A stretch of DNA of 64,000 bases, from contig NC_058520.1 in the NCBI RefSeq assembly GCF_904849725.1, positions 325,015,186-325,079,185 on the forward strand, read 5' to 3'. A program made the translations under genes and the position numbers. The notes under the pieces are model-generated. The model worked only from the letters and a program-made list of their open reading frames with translations. It did not search any database and was not told the origin of the DNA. Source of the stretch: Hordeum vulgare subsp. vulgare. Taxonomy: Eukaryota; Streptophyta; Magnoliopsida; Poales; Poaceae. Shown in pieces: positions 13,811 through 25,052 of the stretch (positions are counted from its first letter, which is position 1; each line of letters starts with the position of its first letter).

Positions 13811-14463
13811 GTGGTAAACGCTTCCACCCGGCGCGCCGGCCGAATCGTTCGGCCGATCGGGCGAGGGCCGCGCGCTCGCTAACAGGTGCATGCAACATTT
13901 CTTCGTTAGATTTGTTGCAACCGTGTGTTTTTTTGATATAAACGTTTTGCATGCAGCTTTTTTTCTCGTGTAAATTTGTTGCAACCAGCGTTCATATTTG
14001 GTACAAACTTTTCTATTTACTACATTTGTCTAGTAAAAAACTTGTATATACATTTGGTTGCAACTCGAGTTCGTTGAATTTTTGCTACAACCGGCGTTTT
14101 GACTTTTTCTACAACCGTGTTATTTTTTGCTACAACCGGCATCATTTTTTGCTGCAAACGTTCATTAAAAAAGTTGCATACACGTCACGTAGATTTTTGC
14201 TACAACCGGCGTTTTACTTTTGCTACCACACACCATCAGCTTCGATTTTTTGCTATGATCATGTAGATATTTTTTTGCTACAAATTTTGTTTTTTGTTGC
14301 AATCGTTGAAACAATTGTTGCATCGCATCGAAATTTTGCTCCATAGGGGAGAAAATGTTGCATGCGGATACAACGGTGCGGACGACACGGGGTTGGTGGA
14401 TCCCGCGGCTCGCGTGCGGCCGGCCGAAACTTAGGGCCGGCGCGCCGGCACAGATCACCCCCC
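13811..14463. mobile_element. Small non-autonomous DNA transposon with GC-rich inverted ends
   Basis: This 653-bp unit is flanked by TTCTATT at 13804-13810 and 14464-14470. Both ends carry the palindrome CCGGCGCGCCGG plus a nearby TTCGGCC, so the termini form an imperfect inverted repeat. The body is T-rich and built from loosely repeated phrases such as TTTTTGCTACAACCGGCG. It has no transposase. A duplication of 7 to 9 bases fits a Mutator-like or hAT-like MITE better than Tc1/mariner (TA) or PIF/Harbinger (3 bp). The superfamily is not settled. Confidence 0.6.
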
Positions 14464-15000
14464 TTCTATTCTTTCTACCATGCGTGCGTGAGGAGGAGAA
14501 GAAGAGGAAGCGTTCGGGGTGGAGCTGACAGATCACCAAGGTGGAGAGAGGAAATTAAAAGAAAGACAAAAGTTTCTTATGTGTATGATTAGATGGTGAA
14601 GTGGTGGTTGTTACTCTTCTGTGGGTTGGTTCATGACGAGGAAGAAGCATCCTGGGTGCTCATCAAGTGATGCTCCTCACTTGATGGAAATAGGAAAGGC
14701 CCACGGGAGACAAACGATGAGATTGGCCCATTTGGTTTGGAAGGAACAAGAAATATTTGGGCTGCACACAAAGCAGGGAGAGCCATATAACGTGAAGGAG
14801 AAAATAAATAACTTTCTTTTAATGATCAAAAGCTAGAAAATAAACAAAGCCTCAACCAAAAAAATGCTGCAAAAACTCCAAAGAAATATATACACGTGCA
14901 TAATTTAATAAGTCAAATACAAGAAGCATAACCCAACTTAAAGAAATAATGAAACTAAATTTTACATTTAAGTTCACATTAATTAATTTAAACACTAATT

Positions 15001-15260
15001 TGTAAAGAAAAACTCAACTTAAGCTTCGTTAACCAAATAAAACAAACAACACTTTCTCGCCCTGATTTTTGAAAAACTTTTTTTCAATTTTTTTTCTAAA
15101 CATTGGGACGTTAACAAACGGTGAATCAAGTGCAGAGCTAGATGGCAGTTCCTTACCTACCCTCGTAGTTGAGGGGTAGATCTTGGTTTTAGCGTCTTTC
15201 AGATTCTTCATAGTGATCAACAGATATAAATTCCAAGTGACTCAGAGAATATATCTATGC
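15001..15260 (-). other. AT1 leader between primer site and insertion
   Basis: Leader of AT1 on the minus strand. It holds one open frame of 63 codons (15220-15029) with SSSALDSPFVNVPMFRKK and a lysine-rich end. That frame could be an upstream ORF or the displaced start of Gag; I cannot decide. It stops before the insertion. Confidence 0.4.
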
Positions 15261-15278
15261 TCCCCAGCAATGGCGCCA
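15261..15278 (-). promoter_or_regulatory. AT1 primer binding site (TGGCGCC type)
   Basis: The minus strand reads TGGCGCCATTGCTGGGGA, 11 bases past the LTR end. It is one mutation class away from the TGGCGCCGTTGCCGGGGA of AT2. This site type is complementary to tRNA-Asp in Athila/Tat-related elements. Confidence 0.8.
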
Positions 15279-15289
15279 CAAGAAGGTCT

Positions 15290-16665
15290 TCATAACACAC
15301 AAGTATAGGGGATTGCAATAGTTTTCGAGGGTAGAGCATTCAACCCAAATCTATTGATTCGACACAAGGGAGCCAAAGAATATTCTAGAGTATTAGCAGT
15401 TGAGTTGTCAATTCAACCACACCTCAAAGACTTAAAATCTGTATCAGAGTATTTAGTAGCAATGTAATATGGAAGTAATAGTAACGGTGGCAAACGTAAC
15501 AGTAGTAGTTTTGTAGCGATTGTAACAATAGCAATGGAAAACTAACTTAGCGAAGAACAATATGTGGAAAGCTCGTAGACAATGGATCAGTGATGGATAA
15601 ATATATTGGATGGCATTCATCATGCAACAGTCATAACCTAGGGTGATACAGAACTAGCTCCAATTCATAAATGTAATGTAGGCATGTATTCCATACATAG
15701 TCATACGTGCTTATGGAAAAGAACTTGCGTGCCATCTTCTGTCCTACCCTCCCATGGCAGCGGGGTCCTAATGGAAACTAAGGGATATTAAGGCCTCTTT
15801 TTAATAGAGAACCGGGCCAAAGCATTAGCACTTAGTGAATACATGAACTCCTCGAACTACGGTAATCACCGGAAAGAATCCCAGTTATATCACCTTGGGG
15901 GATGCGGATCATAACTCGTAATAGGTGTCTATAACTTGCAACATAGGATCAAGAACACATATCTATTCATGAAAACATAATAGTTTCAGATCAGAAATCA
16001 TGGCACTCGGATCCTAGTGAGAAGCATTAAGCATAGCAAAGTCATAGCAACATCAATCTCAGAACATAATAGATACTAGGTATCAAACCCTAACAAAACT
16101 AACTCGATTACATGATAGATCTCATTCAACCCATTACCGTCCAGCAATCCTACGATGGAATTACTCATGAACGATGGACAACATCATGAAATTGGTGATG
16201 AAGGATGGTTGGTGATGACGACAGCATCGATTTCCCCTCTCCGGAGCCCAAATGAGACTCCAGATCTGCCCTCCCGAGGAAGAACAGGAGGTGGCGGAGC
16301 CTCCATGTCGTAAAACGCGATGAACTCTTCTCTCTGATTTTTTCTCCGCACATAGGAATATATAGGAGTGGAAAATATGTTGATGGAGCTTCATGGGCCC
16401 CACAAGCTAGGGGCGCGGCCTAGGGGCGCGCCCTCTAGGCTTGTCTCTGGTAGATTCTTTCGCAAGTATTTTTTATTAAATCCACAGATATTCTTTGTAA
16501 ATTTTTAGGTCAATACGAGAACTTTTATTTCTGCACAAAAATAACACCAAGGCAATTCTGCTGAAAACAACGTCATTCCAGGTTAGTTCCATTAAAATCA
16601 TGCAAATTAGATTCCAAAACAAGGGCAAAAGTGTTTGGAAAAGTAGATATGTTGGAGACGTATCA
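15290..16665 (-). repeat. AT1 5' LTR
   Basis: This 1376-bp copy is paired with 1036-2431. On the minus strand it begins TGATACGTCTCC and ends in TTATGA, where the terminal dinucleotide has mutated from CA. It carries the same TATA-like region (about 16356-16365) as its partner. Confidence 0.85.
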
Positions 16666-17628
16666 GGGTACGTCACATACATACGGCCACTGCCTTCATC
16701 GAACTCCCACTGCAGCTGCGTAGCATCAAAAGCCTCTGGATCTGCGATACATGGACTTATGGGGTTCTAGTCGTCGTGTTCATGGTTGGCGATGAAGGTA
16801 TTGCCTCCGTGGTTCTCCCCACGACCACCGGAGGGGCGGAAGCGATGACGACAAGCTACATCAGGCTCGAGCTCGTGCTCGGCCGATTCATGGCGAGCAG
16901 AGCGACAGCGAGGCGTGGGCTCCTTACATGAGTGACGTGCGAGGCGGAGGAGGGAGGAATGGAGAGAGGGTCGACCCTAGGGCACATGAGGCATCTTTTA
17001 TAGGATCTAGGGCCACCGTTGTCCATCAAATCGAGGAGTTTCCAATGTGGCTTAGGTCGATCGGGTGCCGTACACACGAGGGACAAGCCCACTGTCGCTG
17101 CTGGTCTGCGGGGCTGCGGGGCTGCTGGGCTGCGGGCACTGCTCCGCTACTCGGCCCGCGGAAGCAAAGGAGGCCCAGGCCACTCCTCTCTCTCTCACCC
17201 AAAAACAAAGAGGGTTTTTTTGTTTATAAAACCCACACATTGCAATAAATCACAAATAAAAGAGAGGTGGGTTTTGGGGAGATAGAAAATATGTTTTGAA
17301 CTCACAGAATTCATCTCTAATTAATAAAAATGGTTTGGTATTTTATGAGAAGGAAACATAAATTGCCAAAATAATTATTAAAGGGGCTGTTCTGCAAAAA
17401 CCACCACACAAGAAAACAACCACATATTACCAAACGTATATTAAAAGTGCCTATTGAATATTTGGGAGCTTGGCAACCTTTTTAATAATTGAATTGAGCA
17501 AGTTCCAAATCACACCTAACTCAAATTGGAAATAAAGTAGTTTTTCATAGTTTTGGTAAAAGAAGGGTTTTGGTTGTGGATGGATCCACACTCACACTTG
17601 CAAACTCTCAGACACCACATAGCACTTC
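16666..17628 (-). repeat. TK1 5' LTR, segment 2 of 3
   Basis: This segment lies between two nested elements. It starts with GGGTA, the second copy of the AT1 target duplication, and ends with ACTTC (17624-17628), the first copy of the TK2 duplication. The GC-rich middle (about 16840-17170) and the AT-rich end resemble the U3 part of Tekay-type LTRs. No gene is supported; overlapping frames at 16856-17285 on both strands are composition artefacts. Confidence 0.55.
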
Positions 17629-19145
17629 TGTGGCACCCCGATTCAACGAATCGGATTACCAGTGTTTCCAACCGAGAGATCATGTCTTCTGGAAACACTC
17701 AACAACTTGGAACAGAACTGAACTGACTTTATTGATAGCATAATGTTACAAGCACATATCTTACAATGATAGCGAGGCCAAAGACACCCTTGGTGCTGCA
17801 CATTATCTACATTATTTAGGAGACATAGCGGGGCCTCGAAACTACTAAGTACTTCTACAGCGTAGCGGAACATAGCGACGACTCCATACACAGGGACACT
17901 GTTGTGGACACTTCCTAGTACGCATCATCAGGATCTCCGTCCTTGGCTTCTCCTGCATCTAGCATGATACGCCAGGTGATTACTTGGAATGTACTCGCAA
18001 GCTCATAATAACCAAACAATGCAGCAAACAATAGCATGGCAACAAAATTAAGAATAATACCACTTGGCTTTATAATATCCACTTACTCATGTCCGGGGTT
18101 GTCTCACAACCACCGGAATGCTTATCAAGCATCTCCATTCAACTGGAAGGTTCTTCCATCATTACTAACATCAACATGGTTGACCATCTACTGAGGTCTA
18201 GTCCGGATGTCCATTACCGTGGACACGGCTATTCGAATAGGTTTGACACTCTGCAGAGGTTGCACACTTTACCCACACTCTGGAGCACTGACCTCGTGAT
18301 CCCATTCGGGTGGACCAGCATTGCTCCAACGCAACTTGACTGACCCATGACTCTCTCATCATATCCCCGGCAACCACTCCCTTCCGAAGTCCTGCCTTGG
18401 GTGGCCGTGTATCCTCATGACTCCTGTGTCCACATGACACCTGCCACCATCGTGGCCAAACAAAACTGTCCCAACCGGGGACGGGCCCAACTCAACTTAA
18501 CTGGGCTCACAGGATTATCACCGCCTACCGGGCCAAGGTAGCACGCGTGCATAACCCTCCCTCTTTGGGGCATATCGGTGAGAGATCACGTGGACAGCCC
18601 AAGTCACGGCCTTCCCATACCGGCAAGAGGTGGTTGTGCGATTATGCCTGGTCAGGTGACTCATGGTCATCCACTATGCCATAGTAACCATAGTGATTTA
18701 TACCCATAATCATATGTCTCTATATGATTGTTTATTAAATGATTATTTCTAACCAAGTTAAGCAGGTATAATGCATGAAGATGTGAGTTATGTTATGCAA
18801 AACTACATCAAATGGATATGATGGCTTGCCTTGATTAGTGGGGTTGTTCAAACACTCCTGGTCTTCAAAGTTTCCCTCTGAAAATGTGTTTGAAATAGCA
18901 AAAGAAAAGGAAAATCATTAACTACCCTTTTATTATCCAGAAATTCTATGATTGTGGGAAAAATAACAAATTTACCAGATTGTAAAGAAATTCAATACCA
19001 ACCCAATGCAAAAAGAATCAAGTGATTTGGACTTGTAAATAAAAATATTTAAATGGTCAAAGTTTCTGTTAAAATCTGGAATTAATAAAAGAAAAGAAAA
19101 TCCTGGGAGGGGCCACGTCGAAGGCATAAAGTGGAGGGGCGCCTC
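17629..19145 (-). repeat. TK2 3' LTR, outer part
   Basis: Begins TGTGGCACCCC on the plus strand and aligns base for base in length with 46120-47636. It is broken at 19145 by AT2; the last five bases, GCCTC, are the first copy of the AT2 target duplication. Confidence 0.93.
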
Positions 19146-20694
19146 TAATTCGTCTCCAACGTATCTATAATTTTTGATGGTTTCATGCTATTATCTTGTC
19201 AAACTTGGGATGTTTTGCATGCCTTTTATTTATTTTCTGGGAATAAACTATTAACTTAGTGCCAAGTACCAGTTCCTGTTTTTTCCATGTTTTTTACCCC
19301 TTTCAGAGGATATTTTGAAACGGAGTCCAAACGGAAGAAAATCCCCGAAAAGATTTTTTCTGGAACGGAAGAAGATCGGAGAGCTTGGGAGCCAAGCCAG
19401 AAGAGCCCCAGGGGCCCCACAAGCCCCCACCCCGCGGCCAGGGGGGCCGCACCATGTAGGCTTGTGGGCCCCCTGGAGGTCCCCTGACATAGATCTTGCG
19501 CCTATAAATTCCCAAATATTCCCCAAAACATTAGGGGAGCATCGTAATCACTTTTCCGCCGCCGCAAGCTTGTGTCTCCGCAAGATCCCATCTGGGGCAC
19601 GTCCCGGTTCCCTGCCGGAGGGGGGATTCGGACACGGAAGGCTTCTTCATCAACACCATGACCTCTCCGATGATGCATGAGTAGTTCACCATAGACCTAC
19701 GGGTCCATAGCTAGTAACTAGATGGCTTCTTCTCTCTCTTGGATCTTCAATACAAAGTTCTCCATGATCTTCATGGCGGTCTATCCGATGTAATCTTGTT
19801 TTGCTGTGTGTTTGTCAAGATTCGATGAATTGGGGATTTATGATCAGATTATCTATGAATCTTATTTGATTTTCTTCTGATCTCTCTTATGCATGATTTC
19901 ATATCCTTGTAATTCTCTTCGAGTAGTGCCTTTTGTTTGGCCAACTAGACCTATGATTCTTGCCATGGGAGAAGTGCTTGGTTTTGGCTTCATACGGTGC
20001 GGTGACCTCACCCAATGACAGAAGGGGTAGCGAGGCACGTATCGTGTTGTAGCCATCAAGGGTAAAAAGATGGGGTTTTCATCATTGGTTTGAGATTATC
20101 CCTCTACATCATGTCATCTTGCTTAAAGTGTTACTCTGTTCGTCATGAACTCAATACACTAGTTGCATGCTGGATAGCGGTCGATGTGTGGAGTAATAGT
20201 AGTAGATGCAGAAAGTATCGGTCTACTTGTCTCGGTCGTGATGCCTATATGCTAGATCATTGCCTTAGATATCATCATGACTTTGCGCAGTTCTACCAAT
20301 TGCTCAACAGTAATTTGTTCACCCACCGTAATACTTGCTATTTTGAGAGAAGCCTCTAGTGAACACTATGGCCCCCAGGGTCTACTCCACACCATATTTT
20401 CAGCCTTTCACTTTTTAGTGCATTGCACTTCCCGCCTTCAGATCTCACTTTCGCAAACAATCTTGAAGGGATTGACAACCCCTTTGAAGCGTTGGTTGCA
20501 AGTTTGTTTGTGTTTGCGCAGGTACTCTGGACTTGACAAGACCCTCCTTCTGGATCGATACCTTGGTTCTCAAACTGAGGGAAATACTTACTGCTCCTGT
20601 GCTGCATCACCCTTTCCTCTTCAAGGGAAAAACCAACGCAAGCCCAATCTTCTTCAACGTGTCCATTTCTGGCGTTGTTGTTTGAGAAGTAGCA
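19146..20694 (+). repeat. AT2 5' LTR
   Basis: The start has decayed to TAATTCGTCTCC from TGATACGTCTCC as seen in the 3' copy; the end is GTAGCA. CCTATAAATT at about 19501-19510 is the TATA box expected upstream of the transcript start. Frames within it at 20090-20753 are LTR text, not genes. Confidence 0.92.
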
Positions 20695-20704
20695 GAAGGA
20701 TTTC

Positions 20705-20722
20705 TGGCGCCGTTGCCGGGGA
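20705..20722 (+). promoter_or_regulatory. AT2 primer binding site
   Basis: TGGCGCCGTTGCCGGGGA, ten bases after the LTR end, is the tRNA-Asp-type site typical of Athila/Tat-related elements. It primes minus-strand DNA synthesis. Confidence 0.88.
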
Positions 20723-20920
20723 GGAAGATCAAGTCAAGAACTCATCCAAGTAAGTGTCGCAAACTCATCTCTTGCATTTACTTTGTTTGCCAGTTGCCTC
20801 TCGTTTTTCTCTCCCCCACTTCACCAATTTGCCTTTTTCATTTGCCTTGTCGTTCGCCTTTTCGTTTTCCCTTTTTCTCTCGCTTACTTTATGCTCATCT
20901 GTGTGGGATAGTCTATCCTG

Positions 20921-21241
20921 ATGGCTAGATCCACCACTTCGAATGAAACTCCCGAGAGCGAAGTTCTCAATTTCAAACAAATTGAGGGAGAAAACTTAAA
21001 GGACGCTTGGTATAGGATTTGCAATGCTCAGAGTAGATCTACTCATAAGCAATCCACTACCGTATTGCTTCGCAGTTTTTATGTGGGTATTTCTCCTTGG
21101 AATAGGTATATTCTTGACACCATCGTAGGTGGAAATTTCTTGGGTAGCCATACCGTTGATTCTTAGGGAGCTGTGATAAATTTGGTAGGCTCACCCCCAC
21201 TCAGGGTTAATGGAACTACCTTAACTCTGGAACATGTGATG
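20921..21241 (+). pseudogene. gag: AT2 gag, 5' part
   Basis: The frame opens at ATG 20921 and contains NFKQIEGENLKDAWYRICNA and LLRSFYVGISPWNRYILDTI, a Gag capsid fragment of the kind found in non-autonomous cereal Athila-like elements. A stop at 21164-21166 breaks it. The same frame then runs on to the TAT insertion point after 21241. The rest of the gene is at 34589-34969. Expected product: the structural Gag protein of the cytoplasmic particle. Confidence 0.7.
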
Positions 21242-21750
21242 TGTTGGTGATATTATTTGCGACGTGACCCTCCCTAGTTGGGCTGGGTCACCAAGTGGGT
21301 GACTCATCATTCGGCGATTCAAGCTTTGGCCTGGTAGGCCCGGGAGCTGGATGGCGGTTCAAGATCCACGCGGAGGATCAATTATCGGGGAGTTCTCCAG
21401 TCTTGGAAAGCACGACAATTTAGAGATAGAAAGAGTCACGACTTGTGTTATGGCAAGGACTCTTGTAAACCATAAGGCCTTGACTTGTATATATAGGCGA
21501 GTCCCTGGAGGGGAGAGGATAGGTTAGAAATCATCGAGAGCTAGGTCAGGCGAGTTACGCCCTCCTTTTAATCGAAACATCATCAATACAACACAAAGCA
21601 GGACATAGGCTTTTACCTCTTCACGAGGGGCCGAAACTGGGTAAAATCTGAGTCCCGCTCCCGTTCAACCCCTTTGAGTCGCCACCAAGGTGCGATGGCT
21701 CCATCATTAAGTCCTTTCACTAGGACATCTGCCGTGACAAAACCACGACA
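21242..21750 (+). repeat. TAT 5' LTR
   Basis: Runs from TGTTGG to CACGACA (509 bp). TATATATAGG at about 21487-21496 is the TATA box, consistent with the TGTATATAAAGG of the 3' copy. The pair is at 34077-34583. Confidence 0.93.
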
Positions 21751-21751
21751 G

Positions 21752-21770
21752 TTGGTGCCCACCGTGGAGC
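21752..21770 (+). promoter_or_regulatory. TAT primer binding site
   Basis: TTGGTGCCCACCGTGGAGC starts one base after the LTR end. TGGTGCCCACCG is a primer site style seen in Tat-lineage elements. I have not matched it to a specific tRNA. Confidence 0.7.
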
Positions 21771-21826
21771 CTACGCACGGCGGAGTTGAGTTCTCAAAGG
21801 GAGCCCTACCAGGGTCAGGGAGCTAC

Positions 21827-24012
21827 ATGGCTGGGCTCATGACCAGGAGCCACCGTGGAAAGTACTACATCGACAACTTGCTGTGGGGGGCTGAGGCCGA
21901 TTTAATCGAATCCGGCTACAGAGTCCCCTTTTGCAAGGTCAACATCTTCGTCGGCATGGTTGGTGCACCCATGCCTGAGCCGGACATCTTCACCGACACC
22001 CTCGAGCCGACCAGGTATGTCCGTCCCATTGCGTTGCCAAGACCGACGCGCCCGGTCTTCGTTGGCTTCATGCAAGGATTTGATGAACCAGAGCGATTGG
22101 TGACTCAGGAGACTACGCAGGTCAACACTGACGACAAGTCGTCCATGGGCGACACAGATTCAATCCAGTCCCTGCACGAAGGCTGCCTCGGAGATCTGTC
22201 ACTGGCAATGGATCCCGAAGTCCTCGACCGGACCCGTCGTCAGATCGCCGTATACATGGCGGGGGCAACACAGTCCCAACAAAACCCTGCAGGCAACAAC
22301 GAGGCTGGCGAGCCATCAAAAAGCCCAGCTGCGGTCCTGGTGGACTTGTCGACGGAGATAACAAGTATTATGGCGACCCCTGTGACGGTAGAAAATGAAG
22401 GAACAATAAACGCCGAGTTGGCAAACCTGCGAGATGAGATGGCGAAGAACCAGCGAGATGCAGAAGCGGAAGCCGCCAGGATTGGGACTCGGCAAGCTCA
22501 CATCACCGCGGAGACGGACCATTTGAACACCCAGAATTGGCGACTTGAAAGACATCAGCGCGGATCCGACGCTGTCCATCAGAGGAGGCACCATGGGCGT
22601 TTACCCCCTGATCTAAACCCTTCCCGCCTTTTCAACACTCCGTGCACCCCCGGGGCAGGAACCGTTCCAGGGGGAGGGCCGGCTCAGCCACCAAAACCGC
22701 CAGCTCACCCATTAGATGATCGTGTTCCCCGTTTCCAGACGCCTCAGGGCCACTTTTCCAACCCCATGGACAATGTGCTCGCCGCGACTCGCCACTTAGA
22801 ATCCCTTCTGATTTATGGCAACACCCCGGCTGAAATAGAAGCAAGAAACACCATTGAGATGTTGAAAACGGCGGTGGTCCAGAACGCACAATTCTCACAC
22901 AGCCTCGATCGACTGCACTCCACCCCCAAGTCGAGCCGCACCAGAAGCCGGCCGGAGGACCAACCCGCCATAACCAGCGGACAGCGACATCTACCTCAAG
23001 GTAACCCGCCTGACCATCGGGACCCTCCCGCCCGCAACGCCTTTGGTGCGACAGGCCAGGATCAACAGGACAACATCCAAACCTACCCAGCACCACTTAG
23101 CGGAGGCGGTAGGCAAGTTGGGGTGCCATGCTTAGCCCTTGCCTTGCGCAACGAGCGAATGCTGAAGGACTTTAAAGGACCAAGGAAGGTGCCCAAGTAC
23201 ACCCCGGACCTTGAGCCGGCGTCATGGGTTGAGAGTTACGAACTAGCAATGGACATGCTCGACGTGAGTGAAGCAGTCTGTGCCATGTACTTTACAATGA
23301 TGCTCGAAGGGACAGCGCGCACTTGGTTGAAAAACCTGCCACCCAACTCTATCGAGACTTGGGCTGAACTGAAGGAACGTTTCCTCAAAAACATTCGAGG
23401 AACTTGGAAACGGCCAATGACGATCATCGACTTACAGCATTGCGTTCAGCGCCCTGATGAGTCGGCCCACCACTGGACGCGGCGGGTTGCGGAAATCATC
23501 CACTCGTCAGACGGCATCAGGCGGCTCAGGCCATGCTAATCCTGGAGGAAAACTGCCACTATGAGCCCTTGGTACAGAAGCTGGGGCGACTCAAGCGCAA
23601 AGTCTAGGATATGGGCGAATTAATGGACACCCTCACTAGGTACGCCGAAGCAGACGATACTAAAGATCCAGGAGAGGACGGCAACAAGGCCAACTCGCCG
23701 AGGAAAGGCGAGTCATCTAAGAATCACTCCCGGTTTCAAGGACGCGCCCACCATAATCATGGTGGAAATGGAAAGAGAAGGCAGCAGGAAGGATCCACGG
23801 ACTTGGTCGCGAACACCAATGCTAACAATGGCAACCAGCGCCAGAAGAAAAGGGGTCACAGTGGCAAGAAGCCGCGTAACTATAACGAGATACTTAAGGG
23901 CCCCTGCCCACATCATGCCATGGCGGAAGGACCGGCGACCCACTCTTGGGAAGATTGCTACGTAATGCAAGAATTTCGGGGGGGGGGCAATCAAGAAAGG
24001 CCAAACCAGTGA
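21827..24012 (+). pseudogene. gag: TAT gag (frameshifted)
   Basis: ATG 21827 is the first start after the LTR; an earlier in-frame ATG (21674) lies inside the LTR and is unlikely. The N-terminal third is acidic and Pro-rich, followed by a helical stretch with repeated A, E, R and Q (22430-22530). The retrotransposon Gag core (PF03732-like) lies at about 23130-23520, with YFTMMLEGTARTWLKNLPPN, WAELKERFLKNIRGTW and DESAHHWTRRVAEI. The frame breaks near 23520. It continues in another frame that contains a TAG at about 23605, then a basic, glycine- and asparagine-rich tail to 24012. Gag would form the particle and bind RNA. I did not find an intact CCHC knuckle; the closest is a Cys/His-poor GPCPHHAM segment. 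Confidence 0.75.
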
Positions 24013-25052
24013 CCAGAGCCAACGGCAGGAATAGCTCGGTGGACCTAATCAACGCCAGAACCCGTTCGGCGGCTTTCCCGAACCAGGGGCCCAGGGCGGC
24101 TCGCAGCCAAGCAGTGGCCAGTACCCTGTGCATAACCAGCAGTGATATAACCCGCCCAGAGTGTTTCAGCAGCCACCCCCGCAGGGGGCTTCCCAAGTGG
24201 CAAGATGATAATGGTGGATTCCGCAACAATCCCAAACAATTAAACAGCGGACAATACCATGTGTTCACCACCAGTGCCTGTAAGCGAGACAAGAAAGTGA
24301 AGCACAGGACGTATAGCGTGTCCGAGCAGGCACTCCCCAGGTACCGCCATTGGTCTGAGCAGACTATCTCTTGGAGTAGGGAGGACCACCCGCCTAGAAT
24401 CAACAACCCCGGCGACTTAGCCTTGGTCATGGCCCCCCAAGTCGGGGGATATACCCTTTCAAAGGTTCTTATGGATGGAGGTAGCAGCATCAACATACTA
24501 TATTTCGACACCTTTTTAAGGATGAACCTCTTGGAAAAAGACCTAATGCCGTCAACCACGTTATTCCACGGCATCGTCCCGGGTAATTCAGCATATCCAA
24601 TTGGGCGGGTCAAACTTAATGTGGCCTTTGGTACATCATCCAATCACAGGAGTGAGTCGCTCATATTTGAGGTGGTCAAGCTAAAGAGCCCTTACCATGC
24701 GTTTTTCGGACGGTCGGCTTACGCCCGGTTCATGGCTCGCCCCTGCTATGTCTACCTTAAACTCAAGATGCCTGGCCCTAAGGGACACATCACGGTCGAT
24801 GGTGACAGGAGGATAGCAAAGGAGCGTGAGGAAGGAGATGCGGCTTACGCAGAAATTGCCTGCGCTGCGGCAGAACTCAAGTATCACCAAGCCAATGTTG
24901 ACCCGACGGACTTGTCGCCCCTCAAGAAGCCAACAACTGATGCCGAGCCGCTCCTCAAGTTTAAGCCAAACGATGACACTAAGATGGTGGACTTTACTCC
25001 TGGCGATTCATCCAAGCAGTTCACTATCGGGGCGGGTCTGGATCCCAAATAG
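23946..25052 (+). pseudogene. pol: TAT aspartic protease region
   Basis: The frame opens after a run of ten G (23978-23987), where the reading frame appears to have slipped. The first 140 codons look partly out of frame. The retropepsin domain is clear at about 24410-24760: VLMDGGSSINILYFDTF carries the D-G-G active site usual for Tat proteases, followed by GRVKLNVAFG and YHAFFGRSAYARFM. The remaining 90 codons are a charged linker to RT ending in a stop at 25050-25052. The protease would process Gag-Pol inside the particle. Confidence 0.75.

Larger units (their letters stand above)
8851..15000 (-). repeat. Large solo-LTR-like insertion in the AT1 leader (right end unresolved)
   Basis: The left end is TGTGAGTACCC at 8851, seven bases upstream of the AT1 gag ATG. 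The first 1.3 kb has the same internal layout as the Tekay-type LTRs of this window. For example, GTGGACACGGCTATT at about 9459 matches the TK2 LTR at about 18219, followed by ACACTCTG and AGAGGTT. A TATA-like motif (CCTATATGTG on the minus strand, about 13725-13734) and a following leader with a CACG/GTGAGC donor-like site suggest promoter and U5. The expected duplication of CAGAC was not found on the right. The end lies somewhere between about 14900 and 15055. It could be a very long LTR of the LARD/Sukkula sort; this naming is a guess. Confidence 0.4.
1036..16665 (-). mobile_element. AT1: Athila-like LTR retrotransposon lacking RT and integrase
   Basis: This is a 15.6 kb element with LTRs at 1036-2431 and 15290-16665, a TGGCGCC-type primer site, and a polypurine tract. 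The flanks are GGATA and GGGTA, a 5-bp duplication with one mismatch. Reading on the minus strand the order is 5' LTR, leader, gag, protease, an extra ORF, noncoding 3' region and 3' LTR. I find no reverse transcriptase, RNase H or integrase between the protease (6303) and the 3' LTR. It therefore looks like a non-autonomous member dependent on a full-length partner. The leader is inflated by about 6 kb of other inserted DNA (8851 to about 15000). Hand comparison of about 300 aligned LTR bases gives roughly 10% difference, the highest among the elements compared here. Confidence 0.85.

Noticed and set aside
13445..13984. 179-codon minus-strand frame
   Set aside because: Overlaps two other frames and runs into the MITE; Ser/Pro-rich with no domain; best explained as LTR sequence.
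22632..23096. 154-codon minus-strand frame
   Set aside because: Shadow of the TAT gag; no recognisable features.
23894..24643. 249-codon minus-strand frame
   Set aside because: Exact shadow of the TAT protease region, whose plus-strand frame shows the D-G-G motif.
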